DNA of 64,000 nucleotides from Levilinea sp. (GCA_029975215.1 JARKPO010000005.1:186001-250000); one strand, 5' to 3'. Shown: positions 8,296 through 17,783, counted from the stretch's first letter. Made by a program: numbers and translations. The notes: generated by a model not told the origin, from the letters alone.

Positions 8296-8868
8296 TTACC
8301 ATATACCCGGAAGAAGACGCCATTGAACTGTCCTGGCATAGCAACTATATCCGGATAACCATCTCTCTTCACGTAGGATCCGTAAACATTGGGCTGAAGC
8401 GAGTGTAATGATCAAAACGATATCCAGCACCAGATTGTTGGAGCTAAAGAGAAGTGCCGTTCGAAATACAAGTTCACCCAGATACATCGGATGCCGAATA
8501 AAACGATAAGGCCCCCGGCTGGTGATCCCGCGATCTGCCGGCGCAATCCCGAATCGCTTTCCTAGAGTTGTTAGGGACCATAAAATCAGACCATAGCCTG
8601 CGAGACCCGGCATGAGCAAATACCAGGGCGAAGGTCCGCTGTGGACAGCGGTCGGCAACAGCGCCGCGATCATCCCCAACCATAAACCAACCCGATCGTA
8701 CTTCTTCGCCGGCTCTCGCCTGGCATAAAACCAGGCCAACAGCAGATTGTGAAATGCGTACAACCAGGCAAGTACTGAGGGGCTTTGCCAGGCTGCAACT
8801 CCAGCGACGATCGCGGCAAAGGCGAAAAACGCAAATCCTAACCGGTCCCGGATCGTATCTTTCAGCAT
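8296..8868 (-). CDS. ICMT/PEMT-like membrane methyltransferase
   Basis: This membrane protein of 190 residues belongs by sequence to the isoprenylcysteine carboxyl methyltransferase / phospholipid methyltransferase-like group. It has about five helices and the C-terminal SAM-binding signature RGPYRFIRHPMYLGEL followed by a loop with two Glu (LREERWL). It starts at 8868, overlapping the TadC stop in an ATGA. A paralogue (60894-61472) sits in the same place next to TadC in the second Tad locus; both share DRLGxAFF and GIAPADRG. This repeated linkage suggests that it acts on a Tad-associated substrate. The real substrate is unknown; a protein, lipid or quinone target are all possible. Confidence 0.82.
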   Translation of the reverse strand: MLKDTIRDRLGFAFFAFAAIVAGVAAWQSPSVLAWLYAFHNLLLAWFYARREPAKKYDRVGLWLGMIAALLPTAVHSGPSPWYLLMPGLAGYGLILWSLTTLGKRFGIAPADRGITSRGPYRFIRHPMYLGELVFRTALLFSSNNLVLDIVLIITLASAQCLRILREERWLSGYSCYARTVQWRLLPGIW

Positions 8869-9728
8869 CACATGCTCCCCAGGCCGGATACAATTGGCCA
8901 CCCGATCACCACCAGAAGCGTTGCCAGAAATGGCAGGAAATAGAAGATCACCATCGGGATCACCAGTTCCGATCCCACTTTCTCGGCTCGCTGTTCCGCC
9001 GCGCCGATGTAGTCCGCGGCGATGCTGGTGGCCAACTGGCCCATCAATTCCTGCTGAGCTGTGCCGCGGCGGATAAACTCCAACTGCACAGCCATGCCGA
9101 TCAGCTCCGGGAGTTGGGTTTCCTGCGCCTCGCGCTGCATCTGCTCGATCAAGTTTCTTCCCTGCGCCATTTGCAGTACCTTGCGCATCCATTTACCGAC
9201 CATGCTTTGCGCCTGGGCAGTTCGGCGGAGCGCTTCTTCCATGGAAACGTTGGCCGACATCTGCGCTGACACGAGCTGCACGTATTCCGGTAGCTGGGCG
9301 ATAAACTGCCGGCGCGTTCGCCGGGCCACGCTTCCCATGCGCATCGCCGGGTACTGAAACCCTACGATGGCCCCGACCAGGGCAAATACCGGTTCGCCGA
9401 CAGCCACCATGCCGAGACCTAAGCCGGCTACCGCCAACGCAAAGCGCAGCGAAGTAAACTGGATTTCGTTCCAGTCTCCCCATTGGTCACTCACTTGCGC
9501 CCAATAGAGATCAGCCCGCGTTTTCCGTAGAAATCCCGCGGGAGTCCAGCGCGAAACCGGTTTATCCAATACAGAAAGAGACCTGCGCCAGCTTGATTGT
9601 GGAGCGGAATAATCGGGAGATAAGGTTTCAGCCAGACGACCGGTGGGGATGCTGGGCGCCCATTCCAGGGTCAGGTAGATCACCAACACAAAGCTAGCGA
9701 TCCCGGTGAGGAGTATCAAGGCTTGCAT
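8868..9728 (-). CDS. tadC: TadC-like inner-membrane platform protein
   Basis: This 286-residue protein shows the type II secretion F (T2SF) fold: a long N-terminal part with one or two helices, the cytoplasmic helical domain around VQLVSAQMSANVSMEEALRR, and two C-terminal helices (VIPMVIFYFLPFLATLLVV). In Tad systems TadB and TadC form the membrane platform that the CpaF ATPase drives. It follows tadB with no gap and precedes the methyltransferase. A homologue with the same motifs lies at 61629-62486. Confidence 0.9.
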   Translation of the reverse strand: MQALILLTGIASFVLVIYLTLEWAPSIPTGRLAETLSPDYSAPQSSWRRSLSVLDKPVSRWTPAGFLRKTRADLYWAQVSDQWGDWNEIQFTSLRFALAVAGLGLGMVAVGEPVFALVGAIVGFQYPAMRMGSVARRTRRQFIAQLPEYVQLVSAQMSANVSMEEALRRTAQAQSMVGKWMRKVLQMAQGRNLIEQMQREAQETQLPELIGMAVQLEFIRRGTAQQELMGQLATSIAADYIGAAEQRAEKVGSELVIPMVIFYFLPFLATLLVVIGWPIVSGLGSM

Positions 9729-10610
9729 TTAGACTGCCTCCATGATCATCGAGCGAATGATAAGGTAACCGGCTACCATAGCACCCATGGCCAGGCCAAT
9801 CACGATCTGCACCGGGAGTTGGGTGAGTGATTCGCGCACCATTGGGTCGGAACTGAGGTAGGCCAGGATCAACCCCAGCACAGCCGGCAAAACCTTAGCC
9901 GAGACCAGCGAATCCCCTGCCTTGGCCTGTGCCCGGTTGCGGGCCATCAGAATTTGCTGGACGCGGGTAGAGATATCCATCAGAACCTGGGTATAAGAGC
10001 GCCCGCCGGCTTCGGTAAAACCTTCCAGCAATTGCGCGAGATTGGCCAATGAAACGGAAGGCGATCGGGCGGCCAGGCTGTGCAGGGCATCCATGCGGTC
10101 CTTCACCCGCATCTCGGTGGCGGTCAGGATTAGTTCGGGAGTCAGTGGATTGTTCTTCTCCAGCGCCAACGACTCTCCCACCTGCTGCAGTACATCTGGA
10201 ACCGAGCCGCCAGCCAGCAGCCCCGCCGAAATGCGCCCAATGGCAATCGGCAGCTGCTGGTCGATCATCCGTCCCCGGCTTTTGACCTTGTCATCCAGCC
10301 AGGCATTGGGAACGTAGAAGGCAATCCCGCCAACAACCAACGCCGGCAGCCCAGGTAAAAACACCCACATGACAGCCATCCCGGCCAGACCTGCCGCGCC
10401 GCACAGCAGCCGAAAGGTAACCGGACGCAGCTTCAGGCCGGCGGCCAGTAGCTTATAGTCCAGGGATTTCGGATCCAGCCCGGCCAGTGTGCGCACCGAA
10501 TCGGCGGAGTAGAGATCGGATAACTTCCCAGTCTTGACCTGGTTGGGATACAACCAGAACAGAATCAGCGTGGTGCACAATAATCCAATCACGGGAATCA
10601 AGAATATCAT
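9729..10610 (-). CDS. tadB: TadB-like inner-membrane platform protein
   Basis: This 293-residue T2SF-family protein has an N-terminal helix, two central helices (about 85-125), the cytoplasmic bundle with GRISAGLLAGGSVPDVLQQVGES and LAQLLEGFTEAGGRSY, and a C-terminal pair of helices. It is the usual partner of TadC. It lies between cpaF and tadC with gaps of 12 bp and 0 bp, so it is in the same transcript. Its second-locus counterpart (62483-63367) is clearly homologous. Confidence 0.9.
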   Translation of the reverse strand: MIFLIPVIGLLCTTLILFWLYPNQVKTGKLSDLYSADSVRTLAGLDPKSLDYKLLAAGLKLRPVTFRLLCGAAGLAGMAVMWVFLPGLPALVVGGIAFYVPNAWLDDKVKSRGRMIDQQLPIAIGRISAGLLAGGSVPDVLQQVGESLALEKNNPLTPELILTATEMRVKDRMDALHSLAARSPSVSLANLAQLLEGFTEAGGRSYTQVLMDISTRVQQILMARNRAQAKAGDSLVSAKVLPAVLGLILAYLSSDPMVRESLTQLPVQIVIGLAMGAMVAGYLIIRSMIMEAV

Positions 10611-10622
10611 CTGCTTATCTCC

Positions 10623-11924
10623 TCAATCTTGGCTGTTGCGGGAGTGCAGCTCCCCCAGCTTTTCCCAGGCCGGATTACCTACCGGTGATTGCTCGTTGTA
10701 GCGAAAAATGGGCTCGAACCATACATCCCCGCTTTTGAGTTCCTTGGAAATGTTGGCGACCTGCACCACCCGGCGGATTTCGTGGCGGATGCCAATCTGG
10801 ACCAATAGATCGACCGCATCGGCGATCATCTGGTTGGCTTCGTGGGCCCGCACGCCGGCATCCGCACCCATCACGGTGGCCAGACGCCGTGCCGCCTCAC
10901 GCGGGGTGTCAGCATGGAAGGTGCAGGCTCCGCTGTGGCCGGTCATCAGCGCGCGAAACAGGCTCATTGCCGCTGCCCCATCGCGCACCTCGCCGATGAT
11001 CAGGTAATCCGGCGACATACGCATGGCATCATCCACGCCATCGGCCAGCTTATAGGGCCGTACCTCCGTCCCGATCGCCTGTGGACGCGCTTCAACCGTT
11101 TGCACAGTTTGCCGGTCGATCCAAATCTCCTCCGGATCTTCGATCTTGACGATGCGCCAGCCGCCCGGCAGGAAGTTGCACAATGCGCTAAGCAGGGTGG
11201 TCTTCCCGGTGCGCGTACCACCGGAAATCAGGATGCGCTGGCCGTCTTCCATCGCCTGGCGCAGCAGGTCCATCATCTCCGCGCTCATCACCCCGCGCTC
11301 CAGCAGCCATTCTGGCCGGACCGGTTTCTGCTCGTACAAACGAATGTTGATGCAAGGATTCCGACCGGGCGGGACCACCACCGGATGCAAGGCTTTGATG
11401 CGCCCACCGCCAGGGTTGTGTTGGGTGGCGGGCAGCTTGGCGTTGATCGACGGGTTGGTTTCATTGAGGGTCTTATTCTGCGGTCCTAGCAGGCGGTCCA
11501 ATACGCGCCAGATTTCGCCGGCTTCCGGGTGCAGATCCACCGTCTCCCAGCGCACGGAACCTTTCTTCATCACCTGGATCAGGCCGGACGAATAGATGCC
11601 GATCTCGGAAAGATCCGTCCGCGCTGGCGGCAGCAGCAAGTCGAGGAAACCCAGGCCAACAATCCGCCGGGTCAGGTCCTCCGCAATCTGTGCTTCAACC
11701 TGTAAACCGGGGCGCAGGTTACGCTTGCGGAAAGCGGCTGAGACGAGCGCTTCCACGCGCTCGCGAATCTGCTTGCGTTCCGTTTCGCCCGGGCTTTGCA
11801 GCACCGTAGGAGCAAACTCCTGGTTGATCTGGTCAATCACTTCATTCACCAGCGCGTTGCGCTCGGCCGGGCTGAGTTGCACTGCTTCAGAAGGGGTATC
11901 ATACAAACCTAAGATGCCTGGCAT
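10623..11924 (-). CDS. cpaF: CpaF/TadA secretion ATPase
   Basis: This 433-residue ATPase of the VirB11/GspE superfamily has an N-terminal domain, then Walker A GGTRTGKT (235-242), Asp box IEDPEEI, Walker B YLIIGEVRDG and His box GHSGACTFHAD. In Tad machines it powers pilus assembly; its closest relatives outside Tad are the VirB11 ATPases of type IV secretion systems. That is relevant here, because the operon also encodes a VirB4-like ATPase. The partial CpaF at the right edge of the window is very similar in sequence. Confidence 0.94.
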   Translation of the reverse strand: MPGILGLYDTPSEAVQLSPAERNALVNEVIDQINQEFAPTVLQSPGETERKQIRERVEALVSAAFRKRNLRPGLQVEAQIAEDLTRRIVGLGFLDLLLPPARTDLSEIGIYSSGLIQVMKKGSVRWETVDLHPEAGEIWRVLDRLLGPQNKTLNETNPSINAKLPATQHNPGGGRIKALHPVVVPPGRNPCINIRLYEQKPVRPEWLLERGVMSAEMMDLLRQAMEDGQRILISGGTRTGKTTLLSALCNFLPGGWRIVKIEDPEEIWIDRQTVQTVEARPQAIGTEVRPYKLADGVDDAMRMSPDYLIIGEVRDGAAAMSLFRALMTGHSGACTFHADTPREAARRLATVMGADAGVRAHEANQMIADAVDLLVQIGIRHEIRRVVQVANISKELKSGDVWFEPIFRYNEQSPVGNPAWEKLGELHSRNSQD

Positions 11925-11936
11925 GGATGTTTCCTT

Positions 11937-13250
11937 TTATGTAAAGCGGATCTTTGGCAAGCGTAAAACGCCGCGCTGGCCTGAGTTGTTACTTTCCAAC
12001 GAGCCGACGTTGGGAAAAAGCACGCCAATCAGCGAGCGGATCCCGCGCGCAAAACCATCCACGCGCGTCACCGGCGGAATGCCTTGGTCCTGCGCCTGTG
12101 TGACAGCCAGGTCGTAGGGAATGACGGCCGCGATCGGCGGGGCCCAGCCGACCGTACCAGCCAACTCATCCTGAAAACTGCGCGCGGTGAAACCGCTGCG
12201 ATCGGTGAACTGGTTGAGCACCAGGTAGATCGACTCACGCGCCAGGCGCTTTTCGCTCTTGAGCCCGGAGAGCAGCAGGTTCAGCGTGTGGCGGGTTGCG
12301 GCCAGGTCGGCCAGCGTTGGCCGCGCCACAATCAGGGCGTAATTGGCAAAGATAATCGAGTGCGCCATCCACAAATCTTCATTGGAGGGAACGTCCATCA
12401 CGATCGCCGCATAGCGTCCATCTTCTGAATCAATCAGCATCCCGTTGATGCTGCCTTCTCCCGTTCCGCGGTTGGAGCTTTCCAGGATTTTCATATACTC
12501 GACCGATGCTTCCGGCGCAACCAGCACCTCCAGGTTTTCTCGGCGCTGCAATGCAGCCTGGAAGGACGCCTTGCCGGGGCGGTCGAAGTACTCAGTCAGG
12601 TTGGGCAGGTAGCGCAAGCGCAGGTGGGGTGGAGCGCTAGGCGGCAGCCCCATCGATACCAACAGGGTCTTGATGCTCAATCGTGCCGCCAGCTCATACG
12701 CCAGGTTTTCCGCCACGGTTGAGCAGCCTGTCCCGCCGGCATGAGATATGACCGCGATGCGCTTGGTGCCGGTGATGAAGGCAGCGGATCCACCGACGAC
12801 GGGACCGGCGACGCTTTGCTGCATGGGCGCTGTTTGAGACATATTGGCTCGCGCCGTCATGGCCGCGCCATACCCGGCCTGGGCAATCTCGGTCCAGTTG
12901 ACCGGCGCGATAAACACCCCGCGCACCATGTTCAGGCCTTCGTACGCGCCGCGCAGATCCTTCTGCCCCAGTGGCAGCACCACGACTGCTACACCGTTCC
13001 AGGCTGATAGGCGCTGCAGGAGGCGCTTCATCGCCTCCGGGTCCGGGGCAATGTCGGTCTGGACAATCAGCAGTTCCGGGTGCAGGTCGTTGACGTTGTT
13101 TTCCAGCACCAGCCACTGGGTGGCATGCCCGGCGACGATAAAGCGGGCGTCCGAAAGCAGCGGCGGTTGCATCTGGTAATAAACCAGCTCGTGGCCGGCT
13201 CCCGCCAGGAGGACGGAAACCTTGTTGGTCTGATAGGAGGTTTCAGACAT
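11937..13250 (-). CDS. CpaE/TadZ-like P-loop protein with degenerate Walker A
   Basis: This 437-residue protein has an N-terminal receiver-like domain (about 10-120) without obvious phosphorylation residues and a C-terminal MinD/ParA-type domain. The P-loop reads SHAGGTGCSTVAENLA, so the signature KGGxGKT has lost both Lys residues (HAGG and GCS). Atypical receivers and weak P-loops are common in TadZ/CpaE, which place the pilus apparatus at a cell pole. It is probably a positioning or scaffold factor rather than an active ATPase. It is flanked by cpaB and cpaF with gaps of 3 and 12 bp. Confidence 0.85.
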   Translation of the reverse strand: MSETSYQTNKVSVLLAGAGHELVYYQMQPPLLSDARFIVAGHATQWLVLENNVNDLHPELLIVQTDIAPDPEAMKRLLQRLSAWNGVAVVVLPLGQKDLRGAYEGLNMVRGVFIAPVNWTEIAQAGYGAAMTARANMSQTAPMQQSVAGPVVGGSAAFITGTKRIAVISHAGGTGCSTVAENLAYELAARLSIKTLLVSMGLPPSAPPHLRLRYLPNLTEYFDRPGKASFQAALQRRENLEVLVAPEASVEYMKILESSNRGTGEGSINGMLIDSEDGRYAAIVMDVPSNEDLWMAHSIIFANYALIVARPTLADLAATRHTLNLLLSGLKSEKRLARESIYLVLNQFTDRSGFTARSFQDELAGTVGWAPPIAAVIPYDLAVTQAQDQGIPPVTRVDGFARGIRSLIGVLFPNVGSLESNNSGQRGVLRLPKIRFT

Positions 13251-13253
13251 CGC

Positions 13254-14168
13254 TTAATCCTTCTTGCGGTGGTCGTTCATTTCCTCATACAGCTCGCCCA
13301 GGTTGAGGGTGACCACGTCTGAAACGTCCAGGTTTACCCCGCTGACCGGTTCGAGGGCCAGATGGATGATGCCGTACTGATCGAGCGCCGCCAGCAGGGT
13401 CGGAGGATCCACTTTGAATCCCGGGGTCACCTCCACGGCGGTGGTCGGCACCTGCACCACGATTACGCTGCCGTCCTGCGAAGCCGCACTCGTGCGGGCG
13501 GAGGCAAATAACTGCTCCTCGCTTGCACCCGCCGGGACCTCTTCATAGCGGAAGGGCTGGGGAACCATAAGCACCTTGAGGCCGGTGATTGCCAGACGCG
13601 CCAGCGGAGCGGAAGGCGGCGCAGGCGTAGGTGTCGGGGTAGGCGTGGCGGTGGACAGGAGCGGCGCAGAGGGGGTGAGGGAAGGGGAGGAAAACTCCGG
13701 AATCGCGGCCGGCAGCACGGTGGTTGGATTTTCATTGATTAAGTCGGGCGAGATCATCCCGATAACGGTCACCGTTTGCCCGGCGCGCAGCAGCCCCGCT
13801 ACACCGCTGGCTAGATCCACGTGAATGGCCATGGCAATATGCCCTTCGGGCAGTTCTGCCGGCAGACCGGCGCCGGCGATCTCGCCCAGAACCGATTGCA
13901 CGATCATGTCGCCCGGCGCACGGCCAACCGCAACCATCTTCCCGGCTGCATCTTCAACTTTGGTCAATGCATCTGCCGGTTTCGCGCCGGCCGGAATCGT
14001 GTGCAGTTCGACCAACTCCGCGGTAAGCAGCGTGCCTGGAGAGATTGGGACACGGGCGACGACCACCTGGGTCGGGCGCACGACGCCGTTCAACAGGGCG
14101 ATGACCAGCAGCCCGATGATGACGGCCAGGACGATGGCGGTAAAGGGGGAACGTTTCTTGGTTTGCAT
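13254..14168 (-). CDS. CpaB/RcpC-like pilus assembly protein (SAF domain)
   Basis: This 304-residue protein has an N-terminal transmembrane helix (about 10-28), a SAF domain (VVVARVPISPGTLLTAELVE, GRAPGDMI) and an RcpC/CpaB domain with a Pro/Thr-rich low-complexity insert made of repeated TP pairs near residue 170. In Tad systems this protein acts outside the inner membrane, near the secretin in two-membrane bacteria. No secretin gene is present in the window, which fits a cell envelope without a classical outer membrane. Confidence 0.88.
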   Translation of the reverse strand: MQTKKRSPFTAIVLAVIIGLLVIALLNGVVRPTQVVVARVPISPGTLLTAELVELHTIPAGAKPADALTKVEDAAGKMVAVGRAPGDMIVQSVLGEIAGAGLPAELPEGHIAMAIHVDLASGVAGLLRAGQTVTVIGMISPDLINENPTTVLPAAIPEFSSPSLTPSAPLLSTATPTPTPTPAPPSAPLARLAITGLKVLMVPQPFRYEEVPAGASEEQLFASARTSAASQDGSVIVVQVPTTAVEVTPGFKVDPPTLLAALDQYGIIHLALEPVSGVNLDVSDVVTLNLGELYEEMNDHRKKD

Positions 14169-14194
14169 GTTTTTCCTTGTCTGAAATTTGGTTT

Positions 14195-17100
14195 CTACGA
14201 ACGGAGGATTTCTTCGACAGTAGGGCGCAGGGATACTCGCCCCAGTTCTTGAATGATTTCCTGCTCGGACGGTTCATCGCATTCGACCATCATCGGGCGG
14301 ATCAGCACCGGTTCCAGTTCATGTACATCCGCGCTGTAACCCAGCTTGGCGATCGCGTAGGTTCTCGGGATGCGCGCCAGGTAGCGTTTGTATTCGGTGT
14401 TGACCAACCCTTTTTCCGAACGGCCCAGATGGGGGAGGATCATGTCGCGATCTTTGGCATCTTTGGTCTGGAAGACGAACAGGTTGGCGCAGGAAGAGAG
14501 AATTCCGGACGGCAGTTCGCTGACGGTCTGGGCCATCAGGTGCAGGTACACGCCGTACTTGCGCCCATCCCGCCACATGGTTTGGAAGATGTGGCTGACC
14601 GGGTTTCCACCCTCGCCGGCATTCTGATCGGATGCTGCGCCGCCCGATACACCGGTCAGAACCTTGTTGGCTTCTTCAAAGAAGATCTGCATTTTTGGAA
14701 AAGCGCGGTAGCCATCCAGCGCTTCCCGACGGCGGGCAACGGCATCGAAATAGAGGATGCTGGATAAGAGCGAGAGCAAGGCCGCTTTCGGATACTCGTC
14801 CATCTCCGCACCCCCTTCGATCACGGTGATTCCCCAGCGGTCCTCCGGATTTCCGAGCAGCCCCAGGTCTTCGACCGGCTCGGCGCTGCGACCCGGCCCG
14901 TACTGACGCGCCATGGTTTCTTCAGCAAACTGCTCCAAACGCAGCAGCACCCCTTCCAGGCTGGTGCGGCTGGCCTGGTCGCGCTCGAACTCTTTCTGAT
15001 AAGAGCGTAGGCGTTCCACCCAGTTCACCACGCTGAGGGTAGCGCTGCGATAAACAGCTAGCGCCTGCAAATCCTGCGGATCAAGCCGCTCCAAGGCGGT
15101 TCCAACCGCTACATCATCCATTGGAAGGGAACGAACGCTGCGCACCTGGCGGACTACGTTGACTTCGGCAAAGTTCAGCAAGCTGCCCATCTCCCCGCGC
15201 TGCACCTTGGGATCGCTGGTCAACACCCCAGCCTGGGTATAAATCTCGGTCAGCGCGCGGCGCATAAAGCCCAGCTGGCGTGGGCCCATTCGTCCGGCGT
15301 TGGCGAACAACTCCGCGATCATGCTGCGGTAACGAGCTGGATCGATGCGCTGCGGCACCTGCAGGATGTTCCAGCGCAGGGGCCGCGGCGAGGCGGGATA
15401 CAACTGGCGAATGTCGATGTGTTCTTCATTGCGACCTGGTTCGCGGTAGATCAGGCCAGGCCAGCGCAGTGCTTTGCGCCAGCCCTGCCCGAAGTCCAGG
15501 ACGATTGTGCGGTAGCGCCAAAAACGCGTGGTCTCGTAGGCCAGGCGTTCGGCGGCGATGGATTTACCAAAGCCGGTGTCGCCAACAAAAGCGGTATGGA
15601 AGTGCCGCTGCGGATCGAGGCGTAAAAACACATCGGTGAGCTGCCCGGTTTCGGTTGACCACTGGCGGCCCAGGGTCAGGTCGCCGGCCATCTCGGGATA
15701 AAAAGCAAAGGCGGGGGTTTCTTCCTGAATGGTCAGGGCTGACCCTTGCTCAAAGGTGCCGGGGGCGGTATAGGCTGCCAGCTGAAGCATGGTCAGCAGC
15801 GTCGAATCGGCGTAACCACTCATCGCTTCCGGGATTGTTTCGACCCGTGTGGAAGGGGTAAAAGCGTGCGCATGCAGGCTGATATATGCCTGCTCTTCCT
15901 CGTTCAGGCTGCGTGTCTGTACTCCGGCCACTACATCTTCCGTGCCATGGAAGGCTTCGGGGATCAGTCCCATTAATGCCTGCGCGCCTTGTTCACTGCG
16001 CGCCAGCCCATAAACATCGGTATAGAATGCCCCTTCCCGGCTGGCAATATCCAGCAGCTTGCGCTGGGTGCGCATGATCTCGGTGAGCAGGATATTGGGA
16101 TCATCCTGCCATTGGTAACTGTTGGACAGCGAGAAAGATGGCGCAACGCCAACGCTCATTCCTGAGCTGAACCCCCGACCGATCACCTGTCCGATGCCGG
16201 AGCCTTTGGTATCTGAAGTGGCCGTGCTGTGCGAATCGGCATGACTTTTGGTGATTGAGGAGCTGGCTGTATCGGCGACTGAATCCGTTTCTGATCCTGA
16301 GGTGGTCCAGGCCTCTGATTGGGTCGTTGAATGACTCTGAGAGTTGGTGCTGGACTGGCTTTGGGTGGTGCTATCTGAAACTGTATCGGCTTGGCTCGAT
16401 GTGACCGAGTGCATGGAGCTGTCCGCCGACCCGCTGCTATTGGTCACCCCATCTGAGGATCCCCAGCTGGCGTTTCCGCCCACGTTGGCTGAGAGTCCCA
16501 CTCCGGCCGGGGCGATGCTCCCGCCCACCCCGCCGTTTACCCCATAACCGGAACTGTCCGAATGGGAAACCGCGGTGGAGGAGGATTCTGTGTGTGAGGA
16601 GCCGTCGGTGACCGCTGTGCCTTCGGTATGGGCGGTGCCATGGCTGACCGCCGTGCCTTGGGTAACCGAGGTCCCGGTGGTGACTGTTTCCGAAACCCCT
16701 ACGGTATGCGCCCAGCCGCGCGAACTGGCATGCCCTACCGTATGTGCCTGACCTTCCGCATTCGCAACCCCGTCCGTGGTCGATTGTCCTTCGGTCAGGC
16801 CGGTGGACTGGTTGGTGTTGTAGGAATGTGATGCATTTTCGGCCAGCCCACCGGTGAGGATTGCCGGCAGGCTGATGCCAAAGGATGCCGCGCGTGCCCC
16901 GGTTTGGCGGGAGGCGTAAACAGAGGTGTCCTCCAACAAACCCGAAAGCATGGTGGTAATGTCGGCCAGGTTGACGTGGCTGGCCATCACCAGCAGTATA
17001 AATTCTTCACCAAGACCGCTCATGCCGCGGAAGAGCAGCTCGTTTTGCTGCATGGAATACTGCTGCGCGCCTGGCTGCCCGGATGTCAGTGGATCGCGCA

Positions 17101-17689
17101 GAGATGCATCCCCGCCACGCGCGTTCTCGCGCGGATCGGGATGGCCGACAGTCACCAATGCAAAGCGCATCTGGGTAAAGGCTTTTGCGACCCACTGCGC
17201 AATTGTGGGGGTGAGGGGCTCCAGGCGGATCTGGCGGTAAGCGCCGACCATCGCGGCTTTGAGCGCCATCAGCATCTGCGCGGACCGGCGGACGGCTTCG
17301 TCTTTGTTGGGACAAAATGCTGATACCCCGTAGCACTGCACGATGCCAATGCGCGGCTGTTCGAAAATGCCGGCAGCCAGGTAGACCAGATCCACATTGG
17401 AACCGTACAAGCCGCGCAGGATTGTGCGCATCTTTTGCAGCAGCCCTGCATCCCGGCGCGCTTCGAGTGAGATGTATTTCAACTGAAGTAAACGCACGAC
17501 CCGGTAGCCCTCATAGACTTGTCCGCCCTCCCGTTCCTGGACGTGGAAACACAGGTACTCCATCTGTTCGCGGTTTGGGGTAAAGGACAGATCAATCTCA
17601 CCCACCCGTAAATCGTCGGGAACGTGCAGGGCAGCCGCTTTTTGCAGCCAGGGGATTTTTTCGGACAGTCGATCAATGATTTTTGCCAA
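14195..17689 (-). CDS. VirB4/HerA-like ATPase with Ser/Thr/His-rich insert
   Basis: This very large protein (1164 residues) has an N-terminal domain (1-280) of mixed alpha/beta type, a low-complexity Ser/Thr/Gly/His-rich stretch (about 286-525), and a C-terminal P-loop ATPase with Walker A GDTGFGKS (703-710), a strand LDFGQGWRKAL, a Walker B-like IFFEEANKVL where Glu replaces the usual Asp, and the motif TVSELPSGILSSCANLFVFQTKD. This order is typical of the VirB4/TraC/HerA (DUF87) group that moves DNA or protein. The start is a TTG at 17689 with GGAGGAAA directly upstream. Most Tad loci have no such gene. Whether it acts as VirB4 or as a coupling protein cannot be told by eye. Confidence 0.8.
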   Translation of the reverse strand: MAKIIDRLSEKIPWLQKAAALHVPDDLRVGEIDLSFTPNREQMEYLCFHVQEREGGQVYEGYRVVRLLQLKYISLEARRDAGLLQKMRTILRGLYGSNVDLVYLAAGIFEQPRIGIVQCYGVSAFCPNKDEAVRRSAQMLMALKAAMVGAYRQIRLEPLTPTIAQWVAKAFTQMRFALVTVGHPDPRENARGGDASLRDPLTSGQPGAQQYSMQQNELLFRGMSGLGEEFILLVMASHVNLADITTMLSGLLEDTSVYASRQTGARAASFGISLPAILTGGLAENASHSYNTNQSTGLTEGQSTTDGVANAEGQAHTVGHASSRGWAHTVGVSETVTTGTSVTQGTAVSHGTAHTEGTAVTDGSSHTESSSTAVSHSDSSGYGVNGGVGGSIAPAGVGLSANVGGNASWGSSDGVTNSSGSADSSMHSVTSSQADTVSDSTTQSQSSTNSQSHSTTQSEAWTTSGSETDSVADTASSSITKSHADSHSTATSDTKGSGIGQVIGRGFSSGMSVGVAPSFSLSNSYQWQDDPNILLTEIMRTQRKLLDIASREGAFYTDVYGLARSEQGAQALMGLIPEAFHGTEDVVAGVQTRSLNEEEQAYISLHAHAFTPSTRVETIPEAMSGYADSTLLTMLQLAAYTAPGTFEQGSALTIQEETPAFAFYPEMAGDLTLGRQWSTETGQLTDVFLRLDPQRHFHTAFVGDTGFGKSIAAERLAYETTRFWRYRTIVLDFGQGWRKALRWPGLIYREPGRNEEHIDIRQLYPASPRPLRWNILQVPQRIDPARYRSMIAELFANAGRMGPRQLGFMRRALTEIYTQAGVLTSDPKVQRGEMGSLLNFAEVNVVRQVRSVRSLPMDDVAVGTALERLDPQDLQALAVYRSATLSVVNWVERLRSYQKEFERDQASRTSLEGVLLRLEQFAEETMARQYGPGRSAEPVEDLGLLGNPEDRWGITVIEGGAEMDEYPKAALLSLLSSILYFDAVARRREALDGYRAFPKMQIFFEEANKVLTGVSGGAASDQNAGEGGNPVSHIFQTMWRDGRKYGVYLHLMAQTVSELPSGILSSCANLFVFQTKDAKDRDMILPHLGRSEKGLVNTEYKRYLARIPRTYAIAKLGYSADVHELEPVLIRPMMVECDEPSEQEIIQELGRVSLRPTVEEILRS
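16115..16834 (-). repeat. Coding tract for the Ser/Thr/His-rich insert
   Basis: About 240 codons of the VirB4-like gene encode short degenerate repeats built on GTAxT, HTxG, SHSxS and SQSxS patterns, with a Gly-rich middle (about residues 380-412). It interrupts an otherwise conserved ATPase. Similar tracts are known in some HerA-like conjugation ATPases of Gram-positive bacteria. Function is not known; it could be a flexible tether, a disordered gate or a protein-binding tract. Confidence 0.7.
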
Positions 17690-17701
17690 ATTTCCTCCGC
17701 A

Positions 17702-17746
17702 TGTCTCGTGAAAGGATCAATGCTCTACTGATCCTTTCACGAGACA
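17702..17746 (-). promoter_or_regulatory. Perfect 18-bp hairpin just before the VirB4-like gene
   Basis: TGTCTCGTGAAAGGATCA (17702-17719) pairs without mismatch to its reverse complement at 17729-17746, over a 9-base loop. In the mRNA it ends only about 6 bases before the GGAGG ribosome site of the VirB4-like gene. It lacks a T run, so it looks more like a translation-control, RNA-processing or protein-binding element than a terminator. Confidence 0.7.
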
Positions 17747-17783
17747 CCTCCTGCTTTCCGCAGAAGATGTCGCGCTTGCAGGT

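Noticed and set aside
8068..8358. Plus-strand frame of 96 codons after the TlpA-like gene
   Set aside because: It runs through the terminator hairpin and into the end of the convergent methyltransferase gene, and its only hydrophobic stretch is not backed by a ribosome site or a known family.
14195..17689. Adhesin or surface protein based on Ser/Thr repeats
   Set aside because: The protein has no signal peptide and ends in an intact P-loop ATPase domain, so it is a cytoplasmic motor rather than a surface protein.
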